Made by a program: the position numbers and the translations under genes
Shown: piece after piece, positions 34,759 to 43,363 of the stretch
Position numbering within the stretch: the stretch's first letter is position 1
How the letters are laid out: each line of letters opens with the position of its first letter
NCBI RefSeq assembly: GCF_902497855.1
Contig: NZ_CABVHU010000019.1
Coordinates: 62,001-126,000 of the forward strand
Direction of reading: 5' to 3'
Length of the DNA stretch: 64,000 nucleotides
Source: Pseudomonas fluorescens
GTDB taxonomy: Bacteria; Pseudomonadota; Gammaproteobacteria; Pseudomonadales; Pseudomonadaceae
Notes under the pieces: model-generated
Told to the model about the DNA's origin: nothing
The model's database searches: none
Seen by the model: the letters and a program-made list of their open reading frames with translations, nothing else

Positions 34759-35742
34759 ATGCCGAAAACCATCCGCGTACTCGCATTTCCCAACGTACAA
34801 CTGCTCGATGTCACCGGCCCGTTGCAGGTGTTCGCCTCGGCCAACGACATCGCCCGCCAGAAAGGTCTGCCGCCGCCCTATGCGCCGACAGTCATCGCCA
34901 GCGGCGGCGGGGCGGTGATGTCGTCGGCGGGGTTGGCGTTGCTGGCCGAGCCGTTGCCGGAAGCGGGCAGCGATACCTTGATCATCGCCGGTGGCTGGGG
35001 TGTGTACACGGCGGCGAAAGATGAGCCGCTGGTGGCTTGGGTGCGTGAACATGCGGCCGGGTGTCGGCGAGTGTCCTCGGTGTGTACCGGCGCGTTTTTG
35101 CTGGCGGCCAGCGGCTGGCTCGATGGCCGGCGGGTGGTGACCCATTGGACCCGTTGCGAGCAGTTGGCGCACATGCATCCACGCCTGCGCGTCGAGCCCA
35201 ACCCGATCTTCATCAACGACGGCCCGGTGTGGACCTCGGCCGGCGTCACTGCCGGTATCGACCTGGCGCTGGCCATGGTCGAGGAAGACCTCGGTCGCAC
35301 CATGGCCCTGGAAGTCGCTCGCCAATTGGTGGTGTTCCTCAAGCGTCCAGGGGGCCAGTCGCAGTTCAGCGTGACCTTGTCCTTGCAGAAGGAAGGCAAC
35401 CGTTTCGACGACCTTCACGCCTGGATCAGCGAAAACCTCACCAAAGACCTCGGCATTCCGAGCCTGGCCCTGCAAGCCGGCATGAGCGAACGCAGCTTCG
35501 TGCGCCACTACCGCACCGACACCGGCCAGACCCCGGCCCGGGCGATCGAACTGATCCGCGTCGAAACCGCCCGGCGCTTGCTCAGCGACACCGGTATACC
35601 GATCAAACGGGTGGCGGTGCAGTGCGGGTTCGGCAGCGAAGAGACGCTTCGGCGCAGTTTCCTGCGAGCCATGGGGGTGACGCCGCAGGCCTATCGCGAG
35701 CGTTTTTCCGTCAGCGCTCCAACAGATCCAGTAATGCCTTGA
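34759..35742 (+). CDS. GlxA-type AraC regulator with a DJ-1/PfpI domain
   Basis: A 327-residue transcription factor. Residues about 5-190 form a DJ-1/PfpI-like sensor domain (VLAFPNVQLLDVTGPLQVFA, AGGWGVYTA, SVCTGAFLLAASGW with Cys109, THWTRC, SAGVTAGIDLAL). Residues about 215-315 form the AraC double helix-turn-helix (IPSLALQAGMSERSFVRHYR and IKRVAVQCGFGSEETLRRSF). It is divergent from inhA across 88 bp, so it probably controls that gene. The retained nucleophile-like Cys suggests direct sensing of a reactive small molecule (inference). Its 3' end overlaps a remnant of a minus-strand hydrolase gene. Confidence 0.9.
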   Translation: MPKTIRVLAFPNVQLLDVTGPLQVFASANDIARQKGLPPPYAPTVIASGGGAVMSSAGLALLAEPLPEAGSDTLIIAGGWGVYTAAKDEPLVAWVREHAAGCRRVSSVCTGAFLLAASGWLDGRRVVTHWTRCEQLAHMHPRLRVEPNPIFINDGPVWTSAGVTAGIDLALAMVEEDLGRTMALEVARQLVVFLKRPGGQSQFSVTLSLQKEGNRFDDLHAWISENLTKDLGIPSLALQAGMSERSFVRHYRTDTGQTPARAIELIRVETARRLLSDTGIPIKRVAVQCGFGSEETLRRSFLRAMGVTPQAYRERFSVSAPTDPVMP

Positions 35743-35798
35743 CCGTCGCTTCGGGCGCTTCTTCGGGAATGTTATGCCCGACGCCCGTCAGCCCTCCT
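35711..35798 (-). pseudogene. C-terminal remnant of an alpha/beta hydrolase gene
   Basis: On the minus strand an open stretch of 28 codons reads GLTGVGHNIPEEAPEATV then KALLDLLER and a TGA stop. This is the typical end of alpha/beta hydrolases, including the catalytic His in the G-x-GH context. An in-frame stop lies just upstream and no other part of the gene is present, so the rest has been deleted. It overlaps the end of the AraC-type gene by about 30 bp. Confidence 0.6.
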
Positions 35799-35807
35799 CA
35801 ACGAACG

Positions 35808-36197
35808 TCAGGCTTCGGCTTCCGCCACCTGATTGAAGTACTTCGACCGATCCGGCGTAAAGGTCACCACCATGTTGGTCCTGGAACAGGTCAACGCTCG
35901 TTCTTCACTCAGATCGATATCCAGATCCTCGCCACGCAACCCTTGCCACTGGGCGAGGTACTTGAGGGATCCGTATTTTTCGAGTTTCTTCAGGCTGCGG
36001 CTGACGCCACCTTTCCAGCCCAGCACCGGCAATTCATCGGCGAGGCATCGTTGGGCGAGGTCGGGGAAGCGGGCGGCGCGTTGGCGGCCGATTTCCCAGC
36101 ATTTGATCAGGCCCTTGTCGGCGGATTCCCACAGTTCGTCGCGGTTCAGGCCTGACCGGAGTGGGGTGTCGATGCTGCGGTGGATGCGCTGGGTCAT
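35808..36197 (-). CDS. Hypothetical protein, 129 residues
   Basis: I cannot assign this protein to a named family. The start MTQRIHRSIDTPLRSG was chosen because AAGGA precedes it; a longer upstream in-frame extension has non-protein-like composition. It is basic in the middle (GWKGGVSRSLKKLEKYGSLKYLAQ) and acidic near residue 100 (GEDLDIDLSEERAL), with no signal peptide or membrane segment. Helices with conserved-looking Trp and Cys residues (ELWESADKGLIKCWEIGRQRA) suggest a compact soluble fold. It lies in a small cluster of unrelated genes. Confidence 0.65.
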   Translation of the reverse strand: MTQRIHRSIDTPLRSGLNRDELWESADKGLIKCWEIGRQRAARFPDLAQRCLADELPVLGWKGGVSRSLKKLEKYGSLKYLAQWQGLRGEDLDIDLSEERALTCSRTNMVVTFTPDRSKYFNQVAEAEA

Positions 36198-36394
36198 TCT
36201 GGTTCCTTGAATTCGGGTTTTGTTGGACAGCTCCGCTGTGCCCGTTGAGGGTGATGGTAGGGAGGGATGTGGCGGCTGGCAACAGGGTATTTTGGGTACT
36301 GGAGGCGGATGTTGTTTATAAAATGTAGGACTTTGTCTTACACAAATCTGTGGCCAGGAAGCAAGCTCCTTCGCCACAGAAGGGCGACTCGGTC

Positions 36395-38221
36395 TCACGG
36401 CTGCCAGTAATTCTTCTCCCCACTCAATTTCCGATCCAGGAAACACGCCGCGCTGATCAGCGCCAGATGCGTCAGCGCCTGCGGCGTGTTGCCCAGGTGC
36501 CGTGCATGGCTGTCGAATTCTTCGGCATACAACCCCAGCGGGTTGGCAAAGCGCAGCAGTTGTTCAAATTCCAGATGGGCCTTCTCCACCTGACCGGCCC
36601 GGGCCAGGCACTCGACGTACCAGAACGAGCACGCGGCGAAGGCGCCTTCGGTGCCGGCGAGGCCGTCGATCCCGCTGTCTTCATTGCGATAGCGATAGAC
36701 CAAGCCGTCGCGCACCAGGGTTTTTTCGATGGCTTGCAGGGTCGAGAGCCAGCGCGGATCCTTGGCGCTGACGAAACGCACCAGGGGCATCAGCAGCATC
36801 GAGCCGTCGAGGGCGGTGCCACCGATGTGCTGGACGAAATGCCCCCGTTCCTCGTTCCAGAAGTTTCCCCAGATGTCGGCATAGATCGCCTGTCGGGTCT
36901 GGTCCCAGCGGGCGAACGGGGCCGGCAACGAGCGTTTGGACGCGAGGCGAATGGCGCGATCCAGCGCTACCCAGCACATCAGTCGCGAGTGCAGGAAGTG
37001 ATGTTGCTCACCGCGCATTTCCCAGATGCCCACATCCTTTTGCTGCCAGTTTTCACACACCTGATCAACCACTTCCACAGCGTGTTGCCAGCCCTCGTGG
37101 GAGATGGCATCGCCATATTTGTTGACCAGGTACACCGCGTCCATCAGCTCGCCGAAGATGTCGAGCTGGATCTGGTCATAAGCTTGATTACCGATGCGCA
37201 CCGGCACTGCGCCGCCATGGCCGGACAGGTGCGACAGTTCGGTTTCCGGCAGCTCCTGGCGCCCGTCGATGCCGTACAGAATGTTGATTTTCATCGGCTT
37301 GCCCTGGCAATCGCTGACCCGCCCGCGCAACCAGCGCATGTAGTCGTTGGCTTCCTGGACGAAACCCAGGCGCATGAAGGCGTAGACGGTGAATGACGCA
37401 TCGCGGATCCAGGTGTAGCGGTAATCCCAGTTGCGTTCGCCGCCAGGGGTTTCCGGCAAGCCGAAGGTGGCGGCAGCGACGATTGCCCCGTGTTTGCGCG
37501 AGGTCAGCAGTTTCAGGGCCAGGGCCGAGCGATTGACCATCTCCCGCCAGCGCCCCCGGTAACTGGATTGGCCGGACCAGTCGCGCCAGTACTTCAGGGT
37601 GCGTTCCAGGCACAGCGTGGCGCCTCCTTCCTTGAAGCGCGGATCGTCGATGCCGCCGAGCAGGAACTCGGCACTCTGGTCCTGTTCGAGGGTGAATTCG
37701 GCGACCGCCGCATTGTCTTCGATACGCAGCACCTGGTCTGAAGACAGGCGCAGGGACGGCTGGTCGGTGGCCGCGAAGGTCACGTGTCGGTCATCCATGC
37801 GCGCGCGGGTTTTGGCGCGCGCGTAGTCATGGCGCACGGCGCAGCGCATGTGAATGGTTACCCGGCCACTGACTACCCGCACCCGGCGCATCAATACCGG
37901 TAGATCATCCTCGCTGTCGCCAATGGGCAGCAGGTCGGTCACTTCCACCACCGCGCGGTCGCTGAGCCAGCGGGTTTGCAGCACGTTGGTGTCGGGCAGG
38001 TAAATCTGTTCGCGGCGAGCATCGGGCAGGTCTGGCGCCAGTTGGAAAATGCCCGCTTCGGGCGTGTCCAGCAGCGAGCAGAAGATCGACGGACTGTCGA
38101 ACTCGGGCCAGCAGAAAAAATCCACGCTGCCCTTGTCGTTGACCAGCGCCGCGCTGCGCATGTCGCCGATGATGCCGTGGGCGTCGATGGCGCTTTGTCG
38201 TTCAAGAAGATGATCAACCAT
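36395..38221 (-). CDS. GH15-family glucan/trehalose hydrolase
   Basis: A 608-residue cytoplasmic glycoside hydrolase of family 15 (glucoamylase/bacterial trehalase-like). An N-terminal beta-sandwich domain spans about 1-240, beginning SAIDAHGIIGDMRSAALVNDKGSVDFFCWPEFDSPSIF-type sequence. An (alpha/alpha)6 barrel follows, with GGERNWDYRYTWIRDASF, where substrate-binding aromatic and Arg residues lie. Near the C-terminus GTEGAFAACSFWYVECLARAG holds a candidate catalytic Glu. There is no signal peptide, so an internal glucan or trehalose is the likely substrate. Its start overlaps the SDR gene by 8 bp, indicating coupled translation. Confidence 0.85.
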   Translation of the reverse strand: MVDHLLERQSAIDAHGIIGDMRSAALVNDKGSVDFFCWPEFDSPSIFCSLLDTPEAGIFQLAPDLPDARREQIYLPDTNVLQTRWLSDRAVVEVTDLLPIGDSEDDLPVLMRRVRVVSGRVTIHMRCAVRHDYARAKTRARMDDRHVTFAATDQPSLRLSSDQVLRIEDNAAVAEFTLEQDQSAEFLLGGIDDPRFKEGGATLCLERTLKYWRDWSGQSSYRGRWREMVNRSALALKLLTSRKHGAIVAAATFGLPETPGGERNWDYRYTWIRDASFTVYAFMRLGFVQEANDYMRWLRGRVSDCQGKPMKINILYGIDGRQELPETELSHLSGHGGAVPVRIGNQAYDQIQLDIFGELMDAVYLVNKYGDAISHEGWQHAVEVVDQVCENWQQKDVGIWEMRGEQHHFLHSRLMCWVALDRAIRLASKRSLPAPFARWDQTRQAIYADIWGNFWNEERGHFVQHIGGTALDGSMLLMPLVRFVSAKDPRWLSTLQAIEKTLVRDGLVYRYRNEDSGIDGLAGTEGAFAACSFWYVECLARAGQVEKAHLEFEQLLRFANPLGLYAEEFDSHARHLGNTPQALTHLALISAACFLDRKLSGEKNYWQP

Positions 38222-39014
38222 TGCCGCGAAACTCCGGATAGAGGCTCATGCCGCCGTCGATGAACAGGGTGGTGCCGACGATATAGTCGGAAGCATCGGA
38301 GGCGAGGAAGACCACCGCGTTGGCAATATCATCGACGTCGCCGACCCGGCCGTAGGGAATGAGTTTGAGTAGCTCTCGCTCGGCGTCGCCTACAGTTTCG
38401 CGGCGGTTGATCGCCGTGCGGATGGCCCCCGGCGCGATGCCGTTGACGCGGATGCGCTGGTGGCTGACCTCTTGGGCGAGGGACTGCATCAGCATGTCGA
38501 CGCCACCCTTGGACGCGGCGTAATTGACGTGACCGGCCCAGGGAATGCGCTGGTGCACTGAACTCATGTGGATGATCTTGCCGGCGGCCCGGGACACGCC
38601 TTGGCGGATGCCTTGTCGATTGAAAATCCGCAGCGCGGCGCGGGCGCAGAGGAACTGGCCGGTGAGGTTGACGCCGATCACCTGGTTCCAGTCGGCGAGG
38701 GTCATGTCGACGGTGGCGGCGTCTTTCTGCATACCGGAATTGGCCACCAGAATGTCCAGATAACCGAAGGCGTCGAGGGTTTGCGCAAACAGCTGTTCGA
38801 CGTCTTTTTCTTTGGAAACGTCGGCACCGATGGCGATCGCGCGACCACCTTCATGATTGATCTGCCGGGCCAGTTCTTCGGCGGGCTCGGCCTGGGAATG
38901 GTAGTTGATCACCACTGCGGCACCGGCCGCGGCCAGGGCTTTGGCAGCCGCGGCACCGATGCCGGAACTGGCGCCGGTGACCAGGGCAATTTGTTGAACG
39001 AGGGATAGCTGCAT
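38214..39014 (-). CDS. Short-chain dehydrogenase/reductase (glucose 1-dehydrogenase-like)
   Basis: An NAD(P)-dependent oxidoreductase of 266 residues, classical SDR type. The cofactor loop is TGASSGIG at about 14-21. LVANSGMQKDA, the catalytic Ser in HMSSVHQRIPW, and the catalytic YAASKGG (Tyr-x3-Lys) follow, then PGAIRTAI. The sequence resembles glucose 1-dehydrogenases. Coupling to the GH15 hydrolase by an 8-bp overlap suggests glucose released by the hydrolase is oxidised to gluconolactone (inference). The fused isoprenoid enzyme gene lies 140 bp upstream on the same strand and could be co-transcribed. Confidence 0.85.
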   Translation of the reverse strand: MQLSLVQQIALVTGASSGIGAAAAKALAAAGAAVVINYHSQAEPAEELARQINHEGGRAIAIGADVSKEKDVEQLFAQTLDAFGYLDILVANSGMQKDAATVDMTLADWNQVIGVNLTGQFLCARAALRIFNRQGIRQGVSRAAGKIIHMSSVHQRIPWAGHVNYAASKGGVDMLMQSLAQEVSHQRIRVNGIAPGAIRTAINRRETVGDAERELLKLIPYGRVGDVDDIANAVVFLASDASDYIVGTTLFIDGGMSLYPEFRGNG

Positions 39015-39154
39015 GAACGTCAGCGCCTTGAGTTGAGGGCCTAACTAGCTGACTGGCGAGCGCCGGATAGAGTTCAGGCCAACGCATGAAAAGATCTTCA
39101 TTTGCTGGCGCAAGAACTTATTTCAAGATGGCCTGGACGGCAGGTCTTCATGGC

Positions 39155-40678
39155 TCAAGTCTGGTATCGGCTACTGTGGCGGTGCCATTCCAGGCTTCCC
39201 GCCACCCAGCTTTTCACGCCTGCCAGGTAACGCTTGAGCAATGGCGAGGCGTTCGCGAGCAGTTCTTTCTCGGCGGCTTCGTACAGTCGCATGACATCGT
39301 CATGAATGTCGGCGCTCAGCTGCATGGCGTGTTCGATCGAACAATGCCGCTCATTTGCCAGCAACCCCGGAAGATTGAAATCCCCGACTGCAGCCCGGCA
39401 TTCCTTGGGGGCGGAATAAAGGTCATTGGCAATGATGGTAGCGCTGGCGGCCAAGGTTGTGACACGGCGCACGGCAGGCGAGAAATACACATTGGCCGGC
39501 AGCTCATAGCCGCCGATGATGTCTATCAGCGACATGCAGGGCAGAAAGCTGTTGGTCTGGCGCTGGGCCAGGTATTCCCAGAGGGCTGGTGTGGTGCCCA
39601 TGAGGCGCCAGGCGGCTTCGGCTGTCATCGTGACGAACATGGCGATGATCTCATGACGGACCCTGGCGATCTGGGAGTGCGTGGCGAACTCGGCGACACG
39701 CGCCATGTACGCGCGCAGGCCCACCAGTACAGGATCACTGTCCAGGGCAGTTTCCAGCTCCATGCGGTAACACTCGGTCAGATGCACCGGTTCCAGGGCG
39801 GAAAGTGCGACGGACAGGCGAGGACCGACCAGCGCCGGTACCGATCCGGTGGTTTCGTCGTCGCAGTAGTAGTCATCCACGGCGAACAATGCGGCAATGC
39901 ATTGAGCGGACAGCAGCAGGCGATCCGGATCGTCGGTGTCGGTGTGACACAACATCGCAAAACGGCCGAATCCCGAAGTGCGGACCTTTTGCTGCTGATC
40001 GGCGAAAATGCCGGTGTTCTCCACCCAGCCCATGAGTCGGTCATCGACCTCTGACGCGAGCGATTCGTCAATCCTGAGGAGTACCGGGCAGTGCAGCGCA
40101 GGTACGTGCCAGTCCGCAGTTACCCGGCCTGGCGGTGTGCAGCTCAGTGCGCGTTCATGCCATTGCCGTACGCCATCCAGGCCGTATGTTTCGAAGATCC
40201 TGCGAAACCACGCGGTGAACGTCTGCGGTGCAGCGTCGATGGCAGCAGGAATCTGCGAGAGCGCCTGCCATTGCCAGCTCTGGGCTTCATCGGGGTTCGC
40301 GACGGGGTCGATGTCGCATATACCTGCAAATACATGATCGTATTCGTGCTCGATAAGCTGGTTCGAGACGGGCTCGTGATAGAGCAAGGTCGAGACTTTG
40401 AACAGTTTGCAGGTCATGCCCATTTCTTCGCGCAACCGCCGTTGCGCTGCCGCGACAGTTCGTTCACCCAGGCGAGGATGGCCGCAACAGGTGTTAGTCC
40501 AGAGGCCCGCCGAATGGTATTTGCCAAGCGCCCGTTGCTGCAGCAGCAGACGCCCATCGCGATCGAAAATGAAAATGGAAAATGCGCGGTGCCGCAGGCC
40601 TTGCTGATGTACCTGCAACTTGGGGGCATAGCCGGTCTGGCGGTCTTTCGGGCTGACCAGAATCAATAGCTCTTCCAT
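39155..40678 (-). CDS. Fused IPP isomerase-terpene synthase
   Basis: A two-enzyme protein of 507 residues. Residues 1-180 form a type I isopentenyl-diphosphate isomerase (Nudix fold): TNTCCGHP at 61-68 with the catalytic Cys, LREEMGM, and EHEYDHVF with the catalytic Glu. Residues about 190-507 form a class I terpene cyclase. The metal-binding Asp-rich motif DDYYCDDE is at 268-275 and the second metal motif NDLYSAPKE at 418-426. The spacing and the DDxYCxD form are like the 2-methylisoborneol/2-methylenebornane synthase family. The ATG follows a perfect AGGAG. No prenyl methyltransferase or prenyl diphosphate synthase is adjacent, so the substrate (GPP, FPP or a methylated form) is unknown. 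Confidence 0.85.
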   Translation of the reverse strand: MEELLILVSPKDRQTGYAPKLQVHQQGLRHRAFSIFIFDRDGRLLLQQRALGKYHSAGLWTNTCCGHPRLGERTVAAAQRRLREEMGMTCKLFKVSTLLYHEPVSNQLIEHEYDHVFAGICDIDPVANPDEAQSWQWQALSQIPAAIDAAPQTFTAWFRRIFETYGLDGVRQWHERALSCTPPGRVTADWHVPALHCPVLLRIDESLASEVDDRLMGWVENTGIFADQQQKVRTSGFGRFAMLCHTDTDDPDRLLLSAQCIAALFAVDDYYCDDETTGSVPALVGPRLSVALSALEPVHLTECYRMELETALDSDPVLVGLRAYMARVAEFATHSQIARVRHEIIAMFVTMTAEAAWRLMGTTPALWEYLAQRQTNSFLPCMSLIDIIGGYELPANVYFSPAVRRVTTLAASATIIANDLYSAPKECRAAVGDFNLPGLLANERHCSIEHAMQLSADIHDDVMRLYEAAEKELLANASPLLKRYLAGVKSWVAGSLEWHRHSSRYQT

Positions 40679-40884
40679 AGCAAGACTCCTGCAGGTCTTC
40701 GCTACTGGACATTATTGCGGACCAGACTTCGTAGTGAACTTCAGACTTTGTTTACGTGGGAATGGAAAATCTAGTTCAGCTCCGATAGCTGCGCAAGGCT
40801 GTTGCCAGGGGCATTGCCCGGGCATTTTTTACTCCTGGTCGGCTTTGTGGCACTTTGCACGTCCACAATGGATCAGAGGGCCCC

Positions 40885-42057
40885 ATGGCAAACCCTTACC
40901 GCGAGCTATTCAAAGCCCCAGGCGCCCGGGCTTTTGTGCTGGCGGGCATGATCGCGCGCATGCCCATCTCCATGACCGGCATCGGCCTGATCACCATGCT
41001 CTCGCAACTGCAGGGTGGGTACGGATTGGCGGGCGCGGTGGCCGCCACGTTTGCCTTGGCCACGGCATTTTGCGCACCGCAGGTTTCGCGCCTGGTGGAC
41101 CGTTTCGGGCAGCGGCGGATCTTGCCGGTTTCAGCGCTGATCGGCGGCGGGGCGTTGCTGCTGGTATTGCTCTGCACCCGTTTGCAAGCGCCGAACTGGA
41201 CCTTGTTCCTGTTTGCCGCGCTGGCTGGTTGCATGCCGAGCATGTCGGCGATGGTGCGGGCGCGCTGGACCGAGTTGTATCGTGGTCAGCCTGAGCTGCA
41301 AACCGCCTATGCCCTGGAGTCGGTGCTCGACGAGGTCTGCTTTATCGTCGGGCCGCCGTTGTCGGTGGGGTTGTGCGTGGTGGCGTTTCCCGAGGCCGGG
41401 CCGTTGATGGCGTTGCTGATGCTGGCGGTCGGGGTCACCGCGTTTGTGCTGCAGCGCGACACCGAGCCGCCCGTGCATCCCCATGAAGCACATCATCCAG
41501 GTTCGATCATTCGTTCCAGCGAGATTCAATGGCTGGTGCTGTTGATGGTCGCCATGGGCACCATCGTCGGCGTGATCGATGTGGTCAGCGTCGCGTTCGC
41601 CCAGCACCAGGGCCAACCGGCGGCGGCGAGCGTTGTGCTGTCGGTGTATGCGATTGGCTCGTGTCTGGCGGGACTGGCGTTCGGGGCATTGCGTTCGAAG
41701 GTGCCATTGCCTCGGTTGTTTCTGTACGGCGGGGTGGCGACGGCGGTGACCACCTTGCCGCTGCTGCTGGCGACGAACATTCTCGGGTTATCGCTGGCGG
41801 TGTTCGTCGCCGGGCTGTTTTTCGCACCGACCTTGATCGTTGCGATGGCCCTGGTGGAGCAAATAGTGCCGCCGGCCAAGCTCACCGAAGGCCTGACCTG
41901 GCTGGTGACCGGGTTGAGTATCGGCGTGGCGATCGGCGCGGCCAGCTCGGGGTGGCTGATCGATGCCTTTGGCCCCCGCAGCGGGTTTTGGGTGGCGATC
42001 GGGGCGGGGGCTGTGGTGCTCGGTTCTGCAGTCCAAAGCCATCGTCATTTGAAATAG
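40885..42057 (+). CDS. Major facilitator superfamily transporter
   Basis: An inner-membrane protein of 390 residues with about 12 hydrophobic segments. The MFS loop motif is visible as SRLVDRFGQRRILP between helices 2 and 3. The charged SVLDEVCFIVGPP segment in helix 5 is like the DExxFxxGP pattern of drug-efflux-type MFS proteins. The start MANPYREL was chosen for the GAGGG site upstream. It is divergent from the fused isoprenoid enzyme gene, so it could export its product, but a general efflux role is equally possible. It is followed by a REP doublet. Confidence 0.85.
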   Translation: MANPYRELFKAPGARAFVLAGMIARMPISMTGIGLITMLSQLQGGYGLAGAVAATFALATAFCAPQVSRLVDRFGQRRILPVSALIGGGALLLVLLCTRLQAPNWTLFLFAALAGCMPSMSAMVRARWTELYRGQPELQTAYALESVLDEVCFIVGPPLSVGLCVVAFPEAGPLMALLMLAVGVTAFVLQRDTEPPVHPHEAHHPGSIIRSSEIQWLVLLMVAMGTIVGVIDVVSVAFAQHQGQPAAASVVLSVYAIGSCLAGLAFGALRSKVPLPRLFLYGGVATAVTTLPLLLATNILGLSLAVFVAGLFFAPTLIVAMALVEQIVPPAKLTEGLTWLVTGLSIGVAIGAASSGWLIDAFGPRSGFWVAIGAGAVVLGSAVQSHRHLK

Positions 42058-42065
42058 AGATCAAA

Positions 42066-42156
42066 TTGTAGGAGCTGGCTTGCCAGCGAATGCGGTCTGT
42101 CAGTCAACATCTCTACTGAATGTGCCGCCGTCTTCGCCGGCAAGCCGGCTCCTACA
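42066..42156. repeat. REP doublet
   Basis: TTGTAGGAGCTGGCTTGCC and CCGGCAAGCCGGCTCCTACA face each other across about 40 bp, just after the MFS gene. Confidence 0.88.
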
Positions 42157-42258
42157 TGGGGTCGGCGTCGTTCCCCGAATTCGTGTTCACCAAAAATCTC
42201 CTGTAAGCGGGCAAGTCGAATCGTCGCACCGCCGCTCCCACAGGATGATTTGTACAAC

Positions 42259-42282
42259 TAATTTCCTTTGGCGCTCATCCGT
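42259..42282 (+). promoter_or_regulatory. PvdS-box-like promoter of the thioesterase gene
   Basis: TAATT-N16-CGT (also readable as CTAAT-N17-CGT) is one base away from the iron-starvation box TAAAT-N16-CGT recognised by the sigma factor PvdS. It lies 35 bp before the GTG start. A matching motif precedes the first NRPS gene. Confidence 0.55.
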
Positions 42283-42316
42283 TCTCCTATACATACAACT
42301 TCTCGAGGTAAGCCCG

Positions 42317-43051
42317 GTGACCCAGCTGACATTGCTGTGCCTGCCCTATTCAGGCGCGAGCGCCATGGTCTACAGCCGCTGGCGGCGCAAACTGCCGGAG
42401 TGGCTGAAACTGCAGCCCGTCGAGCTACCGGGACGTGGCGCGCGGTTTGGCGAACCCTTGCACACCGACATGCGGCGCCTGGCGCTGCAACTGGCCCATG
42501 AACAGAAAACCACACTCAAGGCACCCTACGCCTTGTTCGGCCACAGCCTGGGCGCATTGCTGGCCTGTGAAATGGCCCATGCCTTGCGCTCGCTGGGCTT
42601 GCCGGAGCCGGTGGCATTGTTCGCTTCAGGCACGGCCGCACCGACGATGCGTGCCGACTACGATCGTGGTTTTGCAGAGCCGAAGACGGATGCCGAGTTG
42701 ATCGAGCAGTTGCGCACGCTCAACGGTACCAGCGAAGAAGTGTTGGCCAACGAAGAGCTGATGGGCCTGACGCTGCCGGTATTACGGGCGGACTTTCTTC
42801 TCTGCGGTCGATTCGAGCCCATTCAGCAACCCATGCTCAAGTGCCCGGTCCACGTGCTCGGCGGTACGACTGACCGGGCCACCCCCGAGCAGTTGATCGG
42901 CTGGAGCAAGGAAACCCGCGGCAGTTTTTCCGTGGACATGCTGGCCGGTGGGCACTTTTTCATCCATGAGCACGAGGCCAAGGTGTTACGGGTGATCAAA
43001 GACCAGCTGGAAGTTCATCACCGGCGGCATGCCATGGCCGCCAGCGCCTGA
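42317..43051 (+). CDS. pvdG: Type II thioesterase, PvdG-like
   Basis: A 244-residue alpha/beta-hydrolase editing thioesterase that removes wrong or stalled acyl groups from NRPS carrier domains. The nucleophile elbow is GHSLG with Ser77. The other triad members are Asp186 (GGTTDRATPEQ) and His213 (GGHFFIH). The N-terminus VTQLTLLCLPYSGASAMVYSRW agrees with the PvdG family as I know it. The GTG start at 42317 is preceded by GAGGT; in-frame codons further upstream run through a promoter and repeats. It lies directly upstream of the NRPS genes and has its own PvdS-like box. Confidence 0.85.
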   Translation: MTQLTLLCLPYSGASAMVYSRWRRKLPEWLKLQPVELPGRGARFGEPLHTDMRRLALQLAHEQKTTLKAPYALFGHSLGALLACEMAHALRSLGLPEPVALFASGTAAPTMRADYDRGFAEPKTDAELIEQLRTLNGTSEEVLANEELMGLTLPVLRADFLLCGRFEPIQQPMLKCPVHVLGGTTDRATPEQLIGWSKETRGSFSVDMLAGGHFFIHEHEAKVLRVIKDQLEVHHRRHAMAASA

Positions 43052-43067
43052 CCCCTCGACCACCGCC

Positions 43068-43232
43068 CCCTGTAGGAGCTGGCTTGCCAGCGAAGAGGCC
43101 AGCACAGGCGCCATAGATGTTGCCTGAACCACCGCCCCCTGTAGGAGCTGGCTTGCCAGCGAAGGCGTCGGATCAGTCGACATTGATGTTGAATGGGCTG
43201 GCCCCTTCGCTGGCAAGCCAGCTCCTACAGGG
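43068..43232. repeat. REP cluster between thioesterase and NRPS genes
   Basis: A single REP (CTGTAGGAGCTGGCTTGCCAG, 43070) is followed by a REP doublet (43139-43230), all of one sequence type. Together with the promoter they fill the 312-bp gap. Confidence 0.88.
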
Positions 43233-43285
43233 GACCATCCCCGCCCCCCACGATCTACCTTCATTCTGATACTTGTTCTCATTCG

Positions 43286-43309
43286 CTAATTTTTCCGGTC
43301 TGCATTCGT
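43286..43309 (+). promoter_or_regulatory. PvdS-box-like promoter of the first NRPS gene
   Basis: CTAAT-N16-CGT, 55 bp before the ATG. It shares CTAATTT and CGTT with the motif before the thioesterase gene. An AT-rich stretch just upstream (TGATACTTGTTCTCATT) weakly resembles a Fur box. Confidence 0.55.
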
Positions 43310-43363
43310 TTTATAGGGACGACGTGCCTTTGTGCTTCCCGCCACTGATCCGGATACCCAGAA

